Source: Candidatus Woesearchaeota archaeon (GTDB taxonomy: Archaea; Nanobdellota; Nanobdellia; Woesearchaeales; UBA525). Taken from it: DNA of 64,000 bases. Below are positions 49,711 to 56,863 of the stretch, piece by piece. The notes beneath the pieces were generated by a model. It made no database searches, was not told where the DNA came from, and saw nothing but the letters and a program-made list of their open reading frames with translations. Location: positions 1-64,000 of the forward strand of contig JAPPOH010000012.1 of the NCBI GenBank assembly GCA_028818155.1. Direction: 5' to 3'. Each line of letters opens with the position of its first letter. Within the stretch, counting starts at the first letter, position 1. A program made the translations under genes and the position numbers.

Positions 49711-51045
49711 ATGCAGAAGAAAAAACGCTTCCTCATTCTTATTGTTCTGAGCCTTTTGGCGCTGCTCTGGATCTCTATTAGAGAAGTGAAGAGCGCGATA
49801 CTTGTTACCCTCTGGATTTTTGTCTTCCTCTGCATTTCAGCTGCGGCTGCAAGCGCTTTCAACTGGATAAGTCGGGCAGCGGGGAAACTCAACGTTGCAT
49901 GTGCTGTTGTCATACTGTTTGGGATCGTGCTTGTGCAGACAAATACAGTGCAGCAACTCTTCCCTATCTGTGGCGATGGTATCTGCGGGCGGGGTGAATG
50001 TGCATTCTGTGCAGATTGCACGCCTGGCGATTGCAAAGATGGTGTTTGTCAAGCGATGGAGCGGTGTGATACGAGTACTGATTGCTTATGTCGTTCGGAT
50101 ATGTCGTGCGTGCCTTCGCGGGGCGATGCACAGGGCTGTGTGAATGTCACATGTGGGGATGGCTATTGTGATGTGAAAGAAGGATACACAACATGCTGTG
50201 ATGATTGTGGCTGCCAGCAAGGGTATGATTGTCGAAACAACGTGTGCTTCTTCCTCCCACCAAAGATCACATTCACACCATACATCATTGGTGAAGAGAT
50301 AAGCGCGACAACGCTCGCTGCAAACCCGCTCTTATTTAATGAGTATGAGCAAGCACACCCATTCGTGTTGTTAATGCTCAGGAATAGCGTGTCTGTTGCT
50401 CGAAATGTTCGTGTGTCGTTCACTGCAGGTGTCCTGGAGAAAACGATAGCTGTTGGTGACCTGCAGCCAGGTGTAGAGATACCTGTGTCATGGTATCTGG
50501 AGCACGTGCCACTGCATCACAATGCGACATCGGATGAGGAACTCAACATTAGTGTTGTGATTACGTATACTGATGCGCAAGATGTTGAGCGATCGCCGTC
50601 GTGGCTCTACAACTTTGTGTTAACGAACCGGAATGTGATGGATAACTATGGAAGTCTTGTGTTCTTTGTGACACCAGATGATATAACACTTGTTGATGAG
50701 CGACCGGAGGCTGTGTGGAAGTCGTTTTCTTCGCTTCGGGTGCTTCCACATAGAGAGAAGGTGCAATTTCCTGTTGAAACACTCGCTGTAGGGAGTGGAA
50801 CGCAAACAGATCTTGCTGTGTTGCTCGCGAGTGCATTCTATACTGCTGGCGTACAAACGTCGTTAGTTGAATCTGCGTATGGTGTGTTCGTTCGGATCTG
50901 GCATAATGAGCGTTTTGTGATGTTGGATCCTGCGAAGATTAATGGGTCGTTTGATGATGCGATTGTTGTTCGTCCAGGATATGCGGTGTTAGATTTGGAT
51001 GATGTGTGGGAGCAGCGGAACGCGACGGTGCTTTCTTTGACGTGA
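49711..51045 (+). CDS. Cys-rich surface protein with transglutaminase-like end, 444 aa
   Basis: Two N-terminal membrane helices (FLILIVLSLLALLWISI and CAVVILFGIVLVQTNT) then an exterior Cys-rich part, about 25 Cys in residues 90-180 in repeats such as CGDGICGRGECAFCADC and CGDGYCDVKEGYTTCCDDC. Residues 190-310 are beta-rich. The end resembles a transglutaminase core (GSGTQTDLAVLLASAFYTAG, SAYGVFVRIWHNERFVMLDP), but the usual catalytic Cys after Gly-Asp is absent, so it may be a non-catalytic binding domain. Function unknown. First gene of the island inside the ribosomal region. Confidence 0.7.
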   Translation: MQKKKRFLILIVLSLLALLWISIREVKSAILVTLWIFVFLCISAAAASAFNWISRAAGKLNVACAVVILFGIVLVQTNTVQQLFPICGDGICGRGECAFCADCTPGDCKDGVCQAMERCDTSTDCLCRSDMSCVPSRGDAQGCVNVTCGDGYCDVKEGYTTCCDDCGCQQGYDCRNNVCFFLPPKITFTPYIIGEEISATTLAANPLLFNEYEQAHPFVLLMLRNSVSVARNVRVSFTAGVLEKTIAVGDLQPGVEIPVSWYLEHVPLHHNATSDEELNISVVITYTDAQDVERSPSWLYNFVLTNRNVMDNYGSLVFFVTPDDITLVDERPEAVWKSFSSLRVLPHREKVQFPVETLAVGSGTQTDLAVLLASAFYTAGVQTSLVESAYGVFVRIWHNERFVMLDPAKINGSFDDAIVVRPGYAVLDLDDVWEQRNATVLSLT

Positions 51046-51047
51046 GT

Positions 51048-51139
51048 TCGAAAGAGTTCCGAAGTACTCTGTGTTTCCCGGAAGCTATTCGGTTCTGTTC
51101 GAAAACTTTCCGGATTTCTCGACGACAGTGAATTAAAAG
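51048..51139 (+). repeat. Duplicated operator region, copy 1
   Basis: Several TTCCGGA-like boxes (TTCCGAAG, CCCGGAAG, TTCCGGAT) lead to the 20-bp sequence CGACGACAGTGAATTAAAAG (51120-51139), which is identical at 51779-51798. It precedes the first toxin-antitoxin pair. Strongest similarity is over the last 60 bases. Confidence 0.6.
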
Positions 51140-51193
51140 ATGTTGCATTCCTCTTAGAAAAGAAAAGATATATAAGTATCTACATAGATATAC

Positions 51194-51412
51194 ATGTACT
51201 ACAACGAAAAACCCGTGTATGTAACGACGCATGCAGTCAAACAGGCCCGCAAAAGACACATCGCATTTCCTGATCAAGTGTATACCACAGTACAAACGGG
51301 AAACGTCAGAAAATTTGGAAGGCGAAATGTGAAATTCATTGGAAAAAGGATCATATGCATCGGTGAAGATGTAGGGCATGCGATTGTTATCAAAACGGTT
51401 GAACGAAAATGA
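51194..51412 (+). CDS. DUF4258-type toxin-like protein, 72 aa
   Basis: Resembles DUF4258/RelE-like toxins: THAVKQARKRHIAFPDQVYT, then RRNVKFIGKRIICIGEDVGH and AIVIKTVERK. It begins 22 nt after ATATATAAG and overlaps the next gene by 4 nt. It is paired with a zinc-ribbon/AbrB antitoxin, and the whole module recurs at 51819-52477. Confidence 0.75.
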   Translation: MYYNEKPVYVTTHAVKQARKRHIAFPDQVYTTVQTGNVRKFGRRNVKFIGKRIICIGEDVGHAIVIKTVERK

Positions 51413-51711
51413 ACTGTCCATCATGTAACGGCACAATGAAAGCGTTTCGAGATAGTATTGAAGAAGATGGCATTGGATTTGATGCGTATAAATGTGCTTG
51501 TGGGGAGGAAATTCTTGATATGCAGCAGATGAAAGCGCTCGCAAAGAAGTATCGTACGTTACGAGATGCAAAGAAAATTACATTCTCTCAGTGGGGAAAC
51601 AGTCTTGCGGTGCGTATTCCAAAAGATTTTGTTACTGATCTTTCTCTTGCGAATGGAACTTCTGGTTTGATAACGAAAGATAAGAAAGGTATACGAATTG
51701 TGCCAACGTAA
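51409..51711 (+). CDS. Zinc-ribbon plus AbrB antitoxin-like protein, 100 aa
   Basis: Residues 1-40 form a MqsA-like zinc ribbon (MNCPSCNGTMKAF, YKCACGEEIL); residues 55-100 an AbrB-type DNA-binding domain (SQWGNSLAVRIPKDFVTDLSL, GTSGLITKDKKGIRIV). Toxin-first order with a DNA-binding antitoxin behind it is as in mqsRA and higBA. Overlaps the toxin by 4 nt. Confidence 0.8.
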   Translation: MNCPSCNGTMKAFRDSIEEDGIGFDAYKCACGEEILDMQQMKALAKKYRTLRDAKKITFSQWGNSLAVRIPKDFVTDLSLANGTSGLITKDKKGIRIVPT

Positions 51712-51715
51712 CTAT

Positions 51716-51798
51716 TCCGGAAAACTGTGTGATTTTGCGGAAATGTTCCGGAGTACATCGGAAACCTTCCGGTTTTCACGACGACAGTGAATTAAAAG
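51716..51798 (+). repeat. Duplicated operator region, copy 2
   Basis: Contains the 8-bp palindrome TTCCGGAA, GTTCCGGAG and CGGAA-ACC-TTCCG, then CGACGACAGTGAATTAAAAG (51779-51798), identical to copy 1. GAATTAAAAG here is about 22-26 nt before ATG 51819 and serves as the TATA box. Confidence 0.6.
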
Positions 51799-51818
51799 CA
51801 CGTTCATTCTTCTTGTAG

Positions 51819-52196
51819 ATGGAAGAGAAAGATTTAAGTAACAAAACATACTCCTCCAACATACGTTCACTACATATTCCAAGAATACTGTATAGAGGGG
51901 CTCGTCTGCACCTTTCGAAGGCCGCTGAGCAAGAAATGCATCACATCGGACTAGAGCCGATTGACTGCAAGCAAATCCTTGAAACAGGGTACCCATCGCC
52001 AAGAAAAAGAGGCAAACACAAGGAAGAAAAATGGTTCGACAAAGGAAGAAAAACGTTCAACGTCGTCGTGGTAAGATCGTTCAATCACCTCATTCAAGAA
52101 GAAGTGTTCGTCGTAACGCACGTAGGAGTGTTCACAAAAAAACGAATGGAATGGAATGTGTCTGCGGAAGAGTTGCAGGGTATAAAACAAACTTGA
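51819..52196 (+). CDS. DUF4258-type toxin-like protein, 125 aa
   Basis: Second toxin of the tandem pair: LSKAAEQEMHHIGLEPIDCK, KEEKWFDKGRKTFNVVVVRS and EVFVVTHVGVFTKKRMEW follow the DUF4258 plan, longer than the first by an N-terminal helix. The last 46 nt overlap the antitoxin gene. Less similar to its partner at 51194 than the control regions are to each other. Confidence 0.72.
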   Translation: MEEKDLSNKTYSSNIRSLHIPRILYRGARLHLSKAAEQEMHHIGLEPIDCKQILETGYPSPRKRGKHKEEKWFDKGRKTFNVVVVRSFNHLIQEEVFVVTHVGVFTKKRMEWNVSAEELQGIKQT

Positions 52197-52477
52197 AGTT
52201 TCATGGACATACCATAGATGGGTGGAAGTGCACACACTGTGGTGAAGAATATCACGATGCAACAAAAGTGCAGGAAATTCTTATACTTGAGAAACTACAG
52301 AACACGACATTCGAACTGAGATTGAACAAAGTTCGAAGTAATTTCATTGTGCGTATCCCGAAGGAAATTAGCGATGTTCTACAACTCGAAAAATATGAAA
52401 CGATTACATTCAAACTCGAGCCAGACCTACGCATGAGCCTCGCTACTTCTTCAACGGCTTCGCGACTTTCCACATGA
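52151..52477 (+). CDS. Zinc-ribbon plus AbrB antitoxin-like protein, 108 aa
   Basis: Paralogue of the protein at 51409: MECVCGRVAG and WKCTHCGEEYHD form the zinc ribbon, and ELRLNKVRSNFIVRIPKEIS with LEKYETITFKLEPD the AbrB domain. ATG 52151 is chosen because the ribbon starts there; an upstream in-frame ATG at 52031 adds only arginine-rich sequence from the overlapping toxin gene. Ends convergent with a TrmB gene (35 nt shared). Confidence 0.75.
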   Translation: MECVCGRVAGYKTNLKFHGHTIDGWKCTHCGEEYHDATKVQEILILEKLQNTTFELRLNKVRSNFIVRIPKEISDVLQLEKYETITFKLEPDLRMSLATSSTASRLST

Positions 52478-53174
52478 GCTCGAATTGTTTTCTGAATGAG
52501 TCGGCGACTGACTGGCTTCTGATGAGAATCATGTGCTGTGGATTTCCTTCGATATGTAACTGGACTGTGTTACCGTAAATTTGGATTGGGTGTGAGTTAA
52601 AGAATCTTGGTGGAATTGTTCTGTATGTTGACATCTTTCGTGGGAAATATCCCTTTGTTCCGCGCTTGATAATAACTCTCTCAGTAAAACCATGGCGAAG
52701 CATTTCTCGTTTGTAATACTCCATTGCGGCAGCATCATAGTCAATAAAAAAACTCTCATCAACCGCAGTGCAGCAGAGCTCTCCCGGAAATTTCTTAAGT
52801 ACTTTGATAGCATCAGTAAAACACAGTCTGAGAACGTTTCTTCCTTTGAAGACTTCTACTTCAACAGCATCTTCGCCTGTCTTTTTGAGTGAGAAGAGCT
52901 GTGGAAGGATTGCTTGCAAGTTTCTTTCTTTTTCTTTCTGTTGCTCGAGGAGAAATGTTGGGTCGACTGCTTTGAAGATTTTACGACGTCCTTCCTTCAG
53001 GTTTGTTACATTCCCTTTCTCAAGTAATCTGTTGAGTGCGTCGTATGCTGCCTGTCTATAGAGTCCGGTTTTCTCTGCGATTTCGTACGCGCTCAGTTTT
53101 CCATGTTCGAGCAAGCAGAGGTAGATTTCTGCTTCGTATGGTGTAAACTCAAGTGATTCAAGTATTTCTTTCAT
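52443..53174 (-). CDS. TrmB-family transcriptional regulator, 243 aa
   Basis: Residues 1-65 are the TrmB winged HTH (LEFTPYEAEIYLCLLEHGKL, YRQAAYDALNRLLEKG). The linker (EQQKEKERNLQAILPQLFSL) and the C-terminal part (VEVFKGRNVLRLCF, YYKREMLRHGFTERVIIKR) are those of the family, without the extra sugar-binding part. A perfect palindrome abuts its start. It is divergent from a binding lipoprotein at 53243, its likely target; TrmB regulators often control such genes. Confidence 0.87.
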   Translation of the reverse strand: MKEILESLEFTPYEAEIYLCLLEHGKLSAYEIAEKTGLYRQAAYDALNRLLEKGNVTNLKEGRRKIFKAVDPTFLLEQQKEKERNLQAILPQLFSLKKTGEDAVEVEVFKGRNVLRLCFTDAIKVLKKFPGELCCTAVDESFFIDYDAAAMEYYKREMLRHGFTERVIIKRGTKGYFPRKMSTYRTIPPRFFNSHPIQIYGNTVQLHIEGNPQHMILIRSQSVADSFRKQFELMWKVAKPLKK

Positions 53175-53191
53175 CGTATGATATCATACGA
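53174..53191. promoter_or_regulatory. 18-bp perfect palindrome at the TrmB start codon
   Basis: TCGTATGATATCATACGA begins at the A of the TrmB start codon and lies between it and a TATA-like ATTATATATT (about 53196-53206). It is a candidate autoregulatory operator. It is also about 50 nt from the start of the divergent gene, which it could control. Confidence 0.65.
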
Positions 53192-53242
53192 ATAAATAAT
53201 ATATAATGATTTTGGATTCCCAATTATACTTTGGGGGAAAGT

Positions 53243-54346
53243 ATGAAGCTCAGACACATAGCGATAGCACTACTCATGCTCAATGCATGTACAATCACAG
53301 GAAATGTTGTACATGATGAGAAGATTAACATTTGCACAATCTTACCGCATTCAGGGGAATGGGCTATTTTTGGTATGGAAATGCAGCGAGGTGTTGAGCT
53401 CGCAATACAAGAAGTAAACGAAAAAGGTGGCGTGAATGGAAAACTCGTTCGTGCTATCACAGAAGATGACGGATACGAGCGAAGAAGAACAGTGAACGCC
53501 GCTCACAAGCTCATCCACACAGACAGGTGTGATTCGCTTATCACACCATTTATTGAGACGACATGGCCGATTATCGATGTTGTTGAGCAAGCGCACATCC
53601 CGACACTCGTGATGCTTGATCGTATCGACGCTGTCAATGATTATGATTATATTTTCTCGAATGGTTTTTCCACGGAGCAAACTGGAAAACATGCTGCATC
53701 GTACGCATATGCACAAGGAACACGCACAGCGGTTGTTGTTATGGATCAGATCGAGTGGTCTATCATTATTGGAAATGTCTTTGCGGATCGCTTTGAAAAG
53801 CTCGGAGGTGTTGCAAGACGAGTAACACTACCACCAGACGATGACCTACAAGGGTTGAGTACATTACTAAAGGAAGTAAATCCTGACGTCGTTCATTTTA
53901 GCTTTACGCTGAATGATGCGGATCTCTTACTCAAGAAAGCGAAGGAACAAGGAGTAGAAGCACTTTTTCTTGGAGGAGATGCATTCACTGCTGATGTTAT
54001 CGCTGCCGCAGGAGATCTAGCGGAAGGAGTTTGCAAGACTGATGTGCCCTTGCGTGACTCTGAAGAAGAACAAACACTCGAGAGAGCATACAGAGAAAAA
54101 AATGGAGAAGATCCGCTCGCGTTGAGTATGGTAATGCTCGGGTATGATGCCGCACGCGTTATGTTGGCAGGGTATGAGCGCATGGCTCCTGGGGAAACGT
54201 TACAGCAGGCCCTCGTATCCATTGCAGATTATCCTTCTATTTTTGGGGATGTGACAGATCTCTCAGATGGTGGGGGCGCGTGGCGCGTTGAGAAGATACA
54301 TTGTGTACGGGATGGAGAAGCAGTTCTAGTTGAGGAATTCCCGTAA
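53243..54346 (+). CDS. Lone ABC-type ligand-binding lipoprotein (branched amino acid type), 367 aa
   Basis: Signal peptide MKLRHIAIALLMLNAC, lipobox Cys at residue 16, then a Leu/Ile/Val-type periplasmic binding protein: VHDEKINICTILPHSGEWAI, GVELAIQEVNEKGGVNGKLV, PTLVMLDRIDAVNDYDYIFS and ALSMVMLGYDAARVMLAGY. ATG 53243 has GGGGGAAA before it. There are no permease or ATPase genes nearby, so it may feed a transporter elsewhere or act as a sensor. Expression is probably controlled by the divergent TrmB gene. Confidence 0.85.
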   Translation: MKLRHIAIALLMLNACTITGNVVHDEKINICTILPHSGEWAIFGMEMQRGVELAIQEVNEKGGVNGKLVRAITEDDGYERRRTVNAAHKLIHTDRCDSLITPFIETTWPIIDVVEQAHIPTLVMLDRIDAVNDYDYIFSNGFSTEQTGKHAASYAYAQGTRTAVVVMDQIEWSIIIGNVFADRFEKLGGVARRVTLPPDDDLQGLSTLLKEVNPDVVHFSFTLNDADLLLKKAKEQGVEALFLGGDAFTADVIAAAGDLAEGVCKTDVPLRDSEEEQTLERAYREKNGEDPLALSMVMLGYDAARVMLAGYERMAPGETLQQALVSIADYPSIFGDVTDLSDGGGAWRVEKIHCVRDGEAVLVEEFP

Positions 54347-54850
54347 CTTCTCAGCCGCTTTTTTCCTGTGGCTGATCTTGTTCTTCTCTTCAACAGTCAT
54401 TTCTGCGAAAGTTTTACTCTCGCCATCAGGCTGAAAAACAAGATCCCAGCCGAAACCATCTGCGACTCGTCGCTTGACGATTGTTCCCTCAACAATTCCT
54501 TCGAAAAAGTGTAATTCATTGCCTTTTCCATAGCCAAAGATCGCTTTCCCCTGTGCTTTGTTATTTCCGAGTTTCTCTGCAAGCTCAAATAATCCATCGG
54601 GGCCTATTGTCTCAAGAAAATGTTTGATGAATGGGCCTGGTAATCCACCCAGACAATCCATGTGAAGGGACGTATCCTCCACGACAACTTCATCGCAGTG
54701 TTTGAGAGCTGCTTTGAGCTTTGCCCCTACTACTTTTTCTGGGTTTGTATCTTGTATTTCTGGCAAATCAAGCTGTTTCTGCTCTAGAGAAGGAAGAATT
54801 GCCTTCGCTTCCTCGAATTTCTTCGTGTTAGAGGTGATGAACGAGATCAT
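54326..54850 (-). CDS. rdgB: XTP/dITP pyrophosphatase
   Basis: Cleans the nucleotide pool of inosine and xanthosine triphosphates. Ham1/RdgB family: FITSNTKKFEEAKAILP, VGAKLKAALKHCDEVVVEDTS, LGGLPGPFIKHFLETIG and SHRKKAAEKLREFL. ATG 54850 overlaps the HEPN stop by 4 nt, so it is read with the MNT-HEPN pair. Converges on the binding protein gene with a 21-nt overlap. Confidence 0.92.
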   Translation of the reverse strand: MISFITSNTKKFEEAKAILPSLEQKQLDLPEIQDTNPEKVVGAKLKAALKHCDEVVVEDTSLHMDCLGGLPGPFIKHFLETIGPDGLFELAEKLGNNKAQGKAIFGYGKGNELHFFEGIVEGTIVKRRVADGFGWDLVFQPDGESKTFAEMTVEEKNKISHRKKAAEKLREFLN

Positions 54851-55338
54851 ATATGCTCCGAAAGTTTGGTGCGAATTGCATGTACGTGTTTATCAGTTAT
54901 TTTTTCAATAGATTGCTCTACTCTGAGGACGAACTCACGAGCACCTGCCGCATCGTCTTTCAGCTGTTGTACATCAAGGTCTGTTGGGGCATAGTATTGT
55001 GTTTCGATACGCATTCCTTTTGCTCTCTCTAGTTCTGTATGGAGTTCTTTCTCAAGAATTTGTTCTTCGGCAAGAACGTTCACAAGGGTAATCGTGCAGT
55101 CGTGGATTTCTGATTTAATGCCACATTTTTGCAAGATCGCGTACACTGCGAAATATCGTGCATAGTACGCTGTAGATGTAATCCAGTCGATCTCTTCCTT
55201 TTCAAGTGCTGCTGTCAACATATTCAATGCACTTTGTGCTTTCTTTTTGTAGACTTCGCAGAGCATTTCGTTTGGGTCTTCAAGCTTGATTCCTTTCTTT
55301 TGTTTGCAACACCATGCGAGGCTATCTGATTTCATCAT
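54847..55338 (-). CDS. HEPN domain protein, 163 aa
   Basis: HEPN proteins pair with MNT nucleotidyltransferases as toxins or assembly partners. Helical chain with the typical four-helix pattern: KKKAQSALNMLTAALEKEEI, STAYYARYFAVYAILQKCGI, HDCTITLVNVLAEEQILEKE and ERAKGMRIETQYYAPTD. The Arg-x4-6-His motif of the RNase members is not clear here. It overlaps MNT by 17 nt and RdgB by 4 nt. Confidence 0.75.
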   Translation of the reverse strand: MMKSDSLAWCCKQKKGIKLEDPNEMLCEVYKKKAQSALNMLTAALEKEEIDWITSTAYYARYFAVYAILQKCGIKSEIHDCTITLVNVLAEEQILEKELHTELERAKGMRIETQYYAPTDLDVQQLKDDAAGAREFVLRVEQSIEKITDKHVHAIRTKLSEHI

Positions 55339-55930
55339 AATATCTCCAGAGCGTATCGATGAATGTATCTGGTCGTTGCAACAGGATGTGATTTTTAATG
55401 ATTTCCTTGAAAAGTGGATCTTTTTTTCGTATGCCTTGTTTGAATTTTTGTGTTACTTTCAGATCAATCTTTTTCCCGTAGATGCTTCCGATGTTTTTGA
55501 TTGCTGCTTCTTGCTTTTTTGTGAGTTTGCCTATGTAGAGGAGATCAATATCACTTTCATCCGTGAATGTGCCTTTCGAATAGGAACCGAAGAGAACAAC
55601 TGTACCTTTGAGGTTGAGTTCGAAGAGTTCGGTTAGAAGTTTTTTGATAAGAAATACACGTTCTACGTACTGTATTGCTGCTGCTATCTCAGTAAGAAGT
55701 ACTGTGTGTTTTGTCAGGATGTTATCGAAATTGAGTGTGTATTCTTTGTTTTTACCGGAGATTTTTACTGTAAGGATGTTGTCTTTCTCCAATGCGTCGA
55801 GGTGGGGAAGAAGTGTGACATGGCTTTTCTTCATATACAGTGCCATTTCGCGGATATGAAAGCGAGCGAGGTAGTTTTTTCTGTACAGATCAAGTATACG
55901 GAGTTTTAAATCGGTTGTTTTTCCTACCAT
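55322..55930 (-). CDS. MNT nucleotidyltransferase with winged HTH, 202 aa
   Basis: Residues 1-75: winged HTH (FHIREMALYMKKSHVTLLPH). Residues 105-130: nucleotidyltransferase site VVLFGSYSKGTFTDESDIDLLYI, the G-S-x3-G-x4-S-D-x-D-L motif. In known HEPN-MNT pairs this part silences the HEPN toxin by adding nucleotides. ATG 55930 sits in near-palindromic TACCATATGATA. Second gene of the orphan-HTH to RdgB run. Confidence 0.87.
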   Translation of the reverse strand: MVGKTTDLKLRILDLYRKNYLARFHIREMALYMKKSHVTLLPHLDALEKDNILTVKISGKNKEYTLNFDNILTKHTVLLTEIAAAIQYVERVFLIKKLLTELFELNLKGTVVLFGSYSKGTFTDESDIDLLYIGKLTKKQEAAIKNIGSIYGKKIDLKVTQKFKQGIRKKDPLFKEIIKNHILLQRPDTFIDTLWRYYDEIR

Positions 55931-55952
55931 ATGATAGAAATATTTACCAAAA

Positions 55953-56228
55953 CTATTTAATATTTTCTTTTAGAGCTGCATTGTCAAGCTTTGCTCGTAG
56001 TTTTTTACTCACATCTTTTTCATAAATCCATAGAATACCTTCTTTCAACAAAGCAATTTTGCCGCTTTCTTCAAGATAGTTAAGAATAACGTTTAAGGTT
56101 GGACGCATAATCTTTTTCTCTAATCTTCTATCTATCTCGTTCTTTGATAGTGGTTCTGCTGCATTCTTGAGGAGTCTCTCGACGTTCAAAATCGTATCCA
56201 ATCGCGGATAATGAAGGATTTTCTGCAT
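55953..56228 (-). CDS. Orphan winged-HTH antitoxin-like protein, 91 aa
   Basis: Same design as the antitoxin at 2173: KNAAEPLSKNEIDRRLEKKI and NVILNYLEESGKIALLKEG, ILWIYEKDVS. No RelE-type toxin follows; the next gene is the MNT-HTH at 55930, 22 nt away. A perfect palindrome lies just upstream of its start. Either a solitary repressor that controls the MNT-HEPN-RdgB run or an antitoxin that lost its toxin. Confidence 0.72.
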   Translation of the reverse strand: MQKILHYPRLDTILNVERLLKNAAEPLSKNEIDRRLEKKIMRPTLNVILNYLEESGKIALLKEGILWIYEKDVSKKLRAKLDNAALKENIK

Positions 56229-56232
56229 ATAC

Positions 56233-56248
56233 TTATACTATAGTATAA
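56233..56248. promoter_or_regulatory. 16-bp perfect palindrome before the orphan HTH gene
   Basis: TTATACTATAGTATAA lies 4 nt before ATG 56228 and next to TATA-like TTTATATATAAG (minus strand, about 56249-56260). It is a likely self-operator and resembles in position the operators at 2153, 43263 and 53174. Confidence 0.6.
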
Positions 56249-56306
56249 ACTTATATATAAATCTTCCTGGGAAAACGCTTAAAACATTGTCTTCTTTTCT
56301 TTCAGT

Positions 56307-56816
56307 GTGGAAATTATCGATATTGTTGATGAACATGATACTGTTGTAGGAAGTGGCGATATCAGGACCGTGCATAAGAAAAAATTATTGCACAGAACTG
56401 CTGGCGTGCTCATTTTCAAGGATTCTTCACGGAAAGAGATGGCGATACAAAAGCGCTCCATGAGCATGGTCAACGCTCCTGGGAAATGGGCACACACATC
56501 AGGGCACATCCCGACAGGGGACACGTATCTTGAAGCAGCGAAGAAAGAGTTGCAAGAAGAGATGTTTCATGGTATACCCTTTCCGGAACTGGAGTATGAG
56601 AAGTTGTTCAAGATTCACAAGCACGGTGATGGGGATGAAGAACTCATAACGATATACGCTGTTGAGTATGATGGTGAGTTAGCGCCGGATCATGGAGAAG
56701 TGGAAGTGATTGCGTGGGTTTCACTCGAGCAACTTTATGGAGAATTACAGGATGAGAAGTACACGGAAACATTCCGAGAGGTAATGGAGGCGTACAAATC
56801 GATTTCTTCTACGTGA
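56307..56816 (+). CDS. Nudix hydrolase / IPP isomerase-like protein, 169 aa
   Basis: Nudix fold with the sequence order of isopentenyl diphosphate isomerase-like hydrolases: VDEHDTVVGSGDIRTVHKKKLLHRTAGVLIF, then the Nudix box GHIPTGDTYLEAAKKELQEEM with Lys in place of the usual Arg, and later EELITIYAVEYDGELAPDHGEVEVI. Either a hydrolase of a nucleotide-type substrate or a type 1-like isomerase; the key Cys of the isomerases is not visible. GTG 56307 start. Last gene of the island before L15. Confidence 0.8.
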   Translation: MEIIDIVDEHDTVVGSGDIRTVHKKKLLHRTAGVLIFKDSSRKEMAIQKRSMSMVNAPGKWAHTSGHIPTGDTYLEAAKKELQEEMFHGIPFPELEYEKLFKIHKHGDGDEELITIYAVEYDGELAPDHGEVEVIAWVSLEQLYGELQDEKYTETFREVMEAYKSISST

Positions 56817-56863
56817 TGTTGTTTGCTGCTGATTGCGATTACTGTGGTGAAGTTTTTGTAGAA

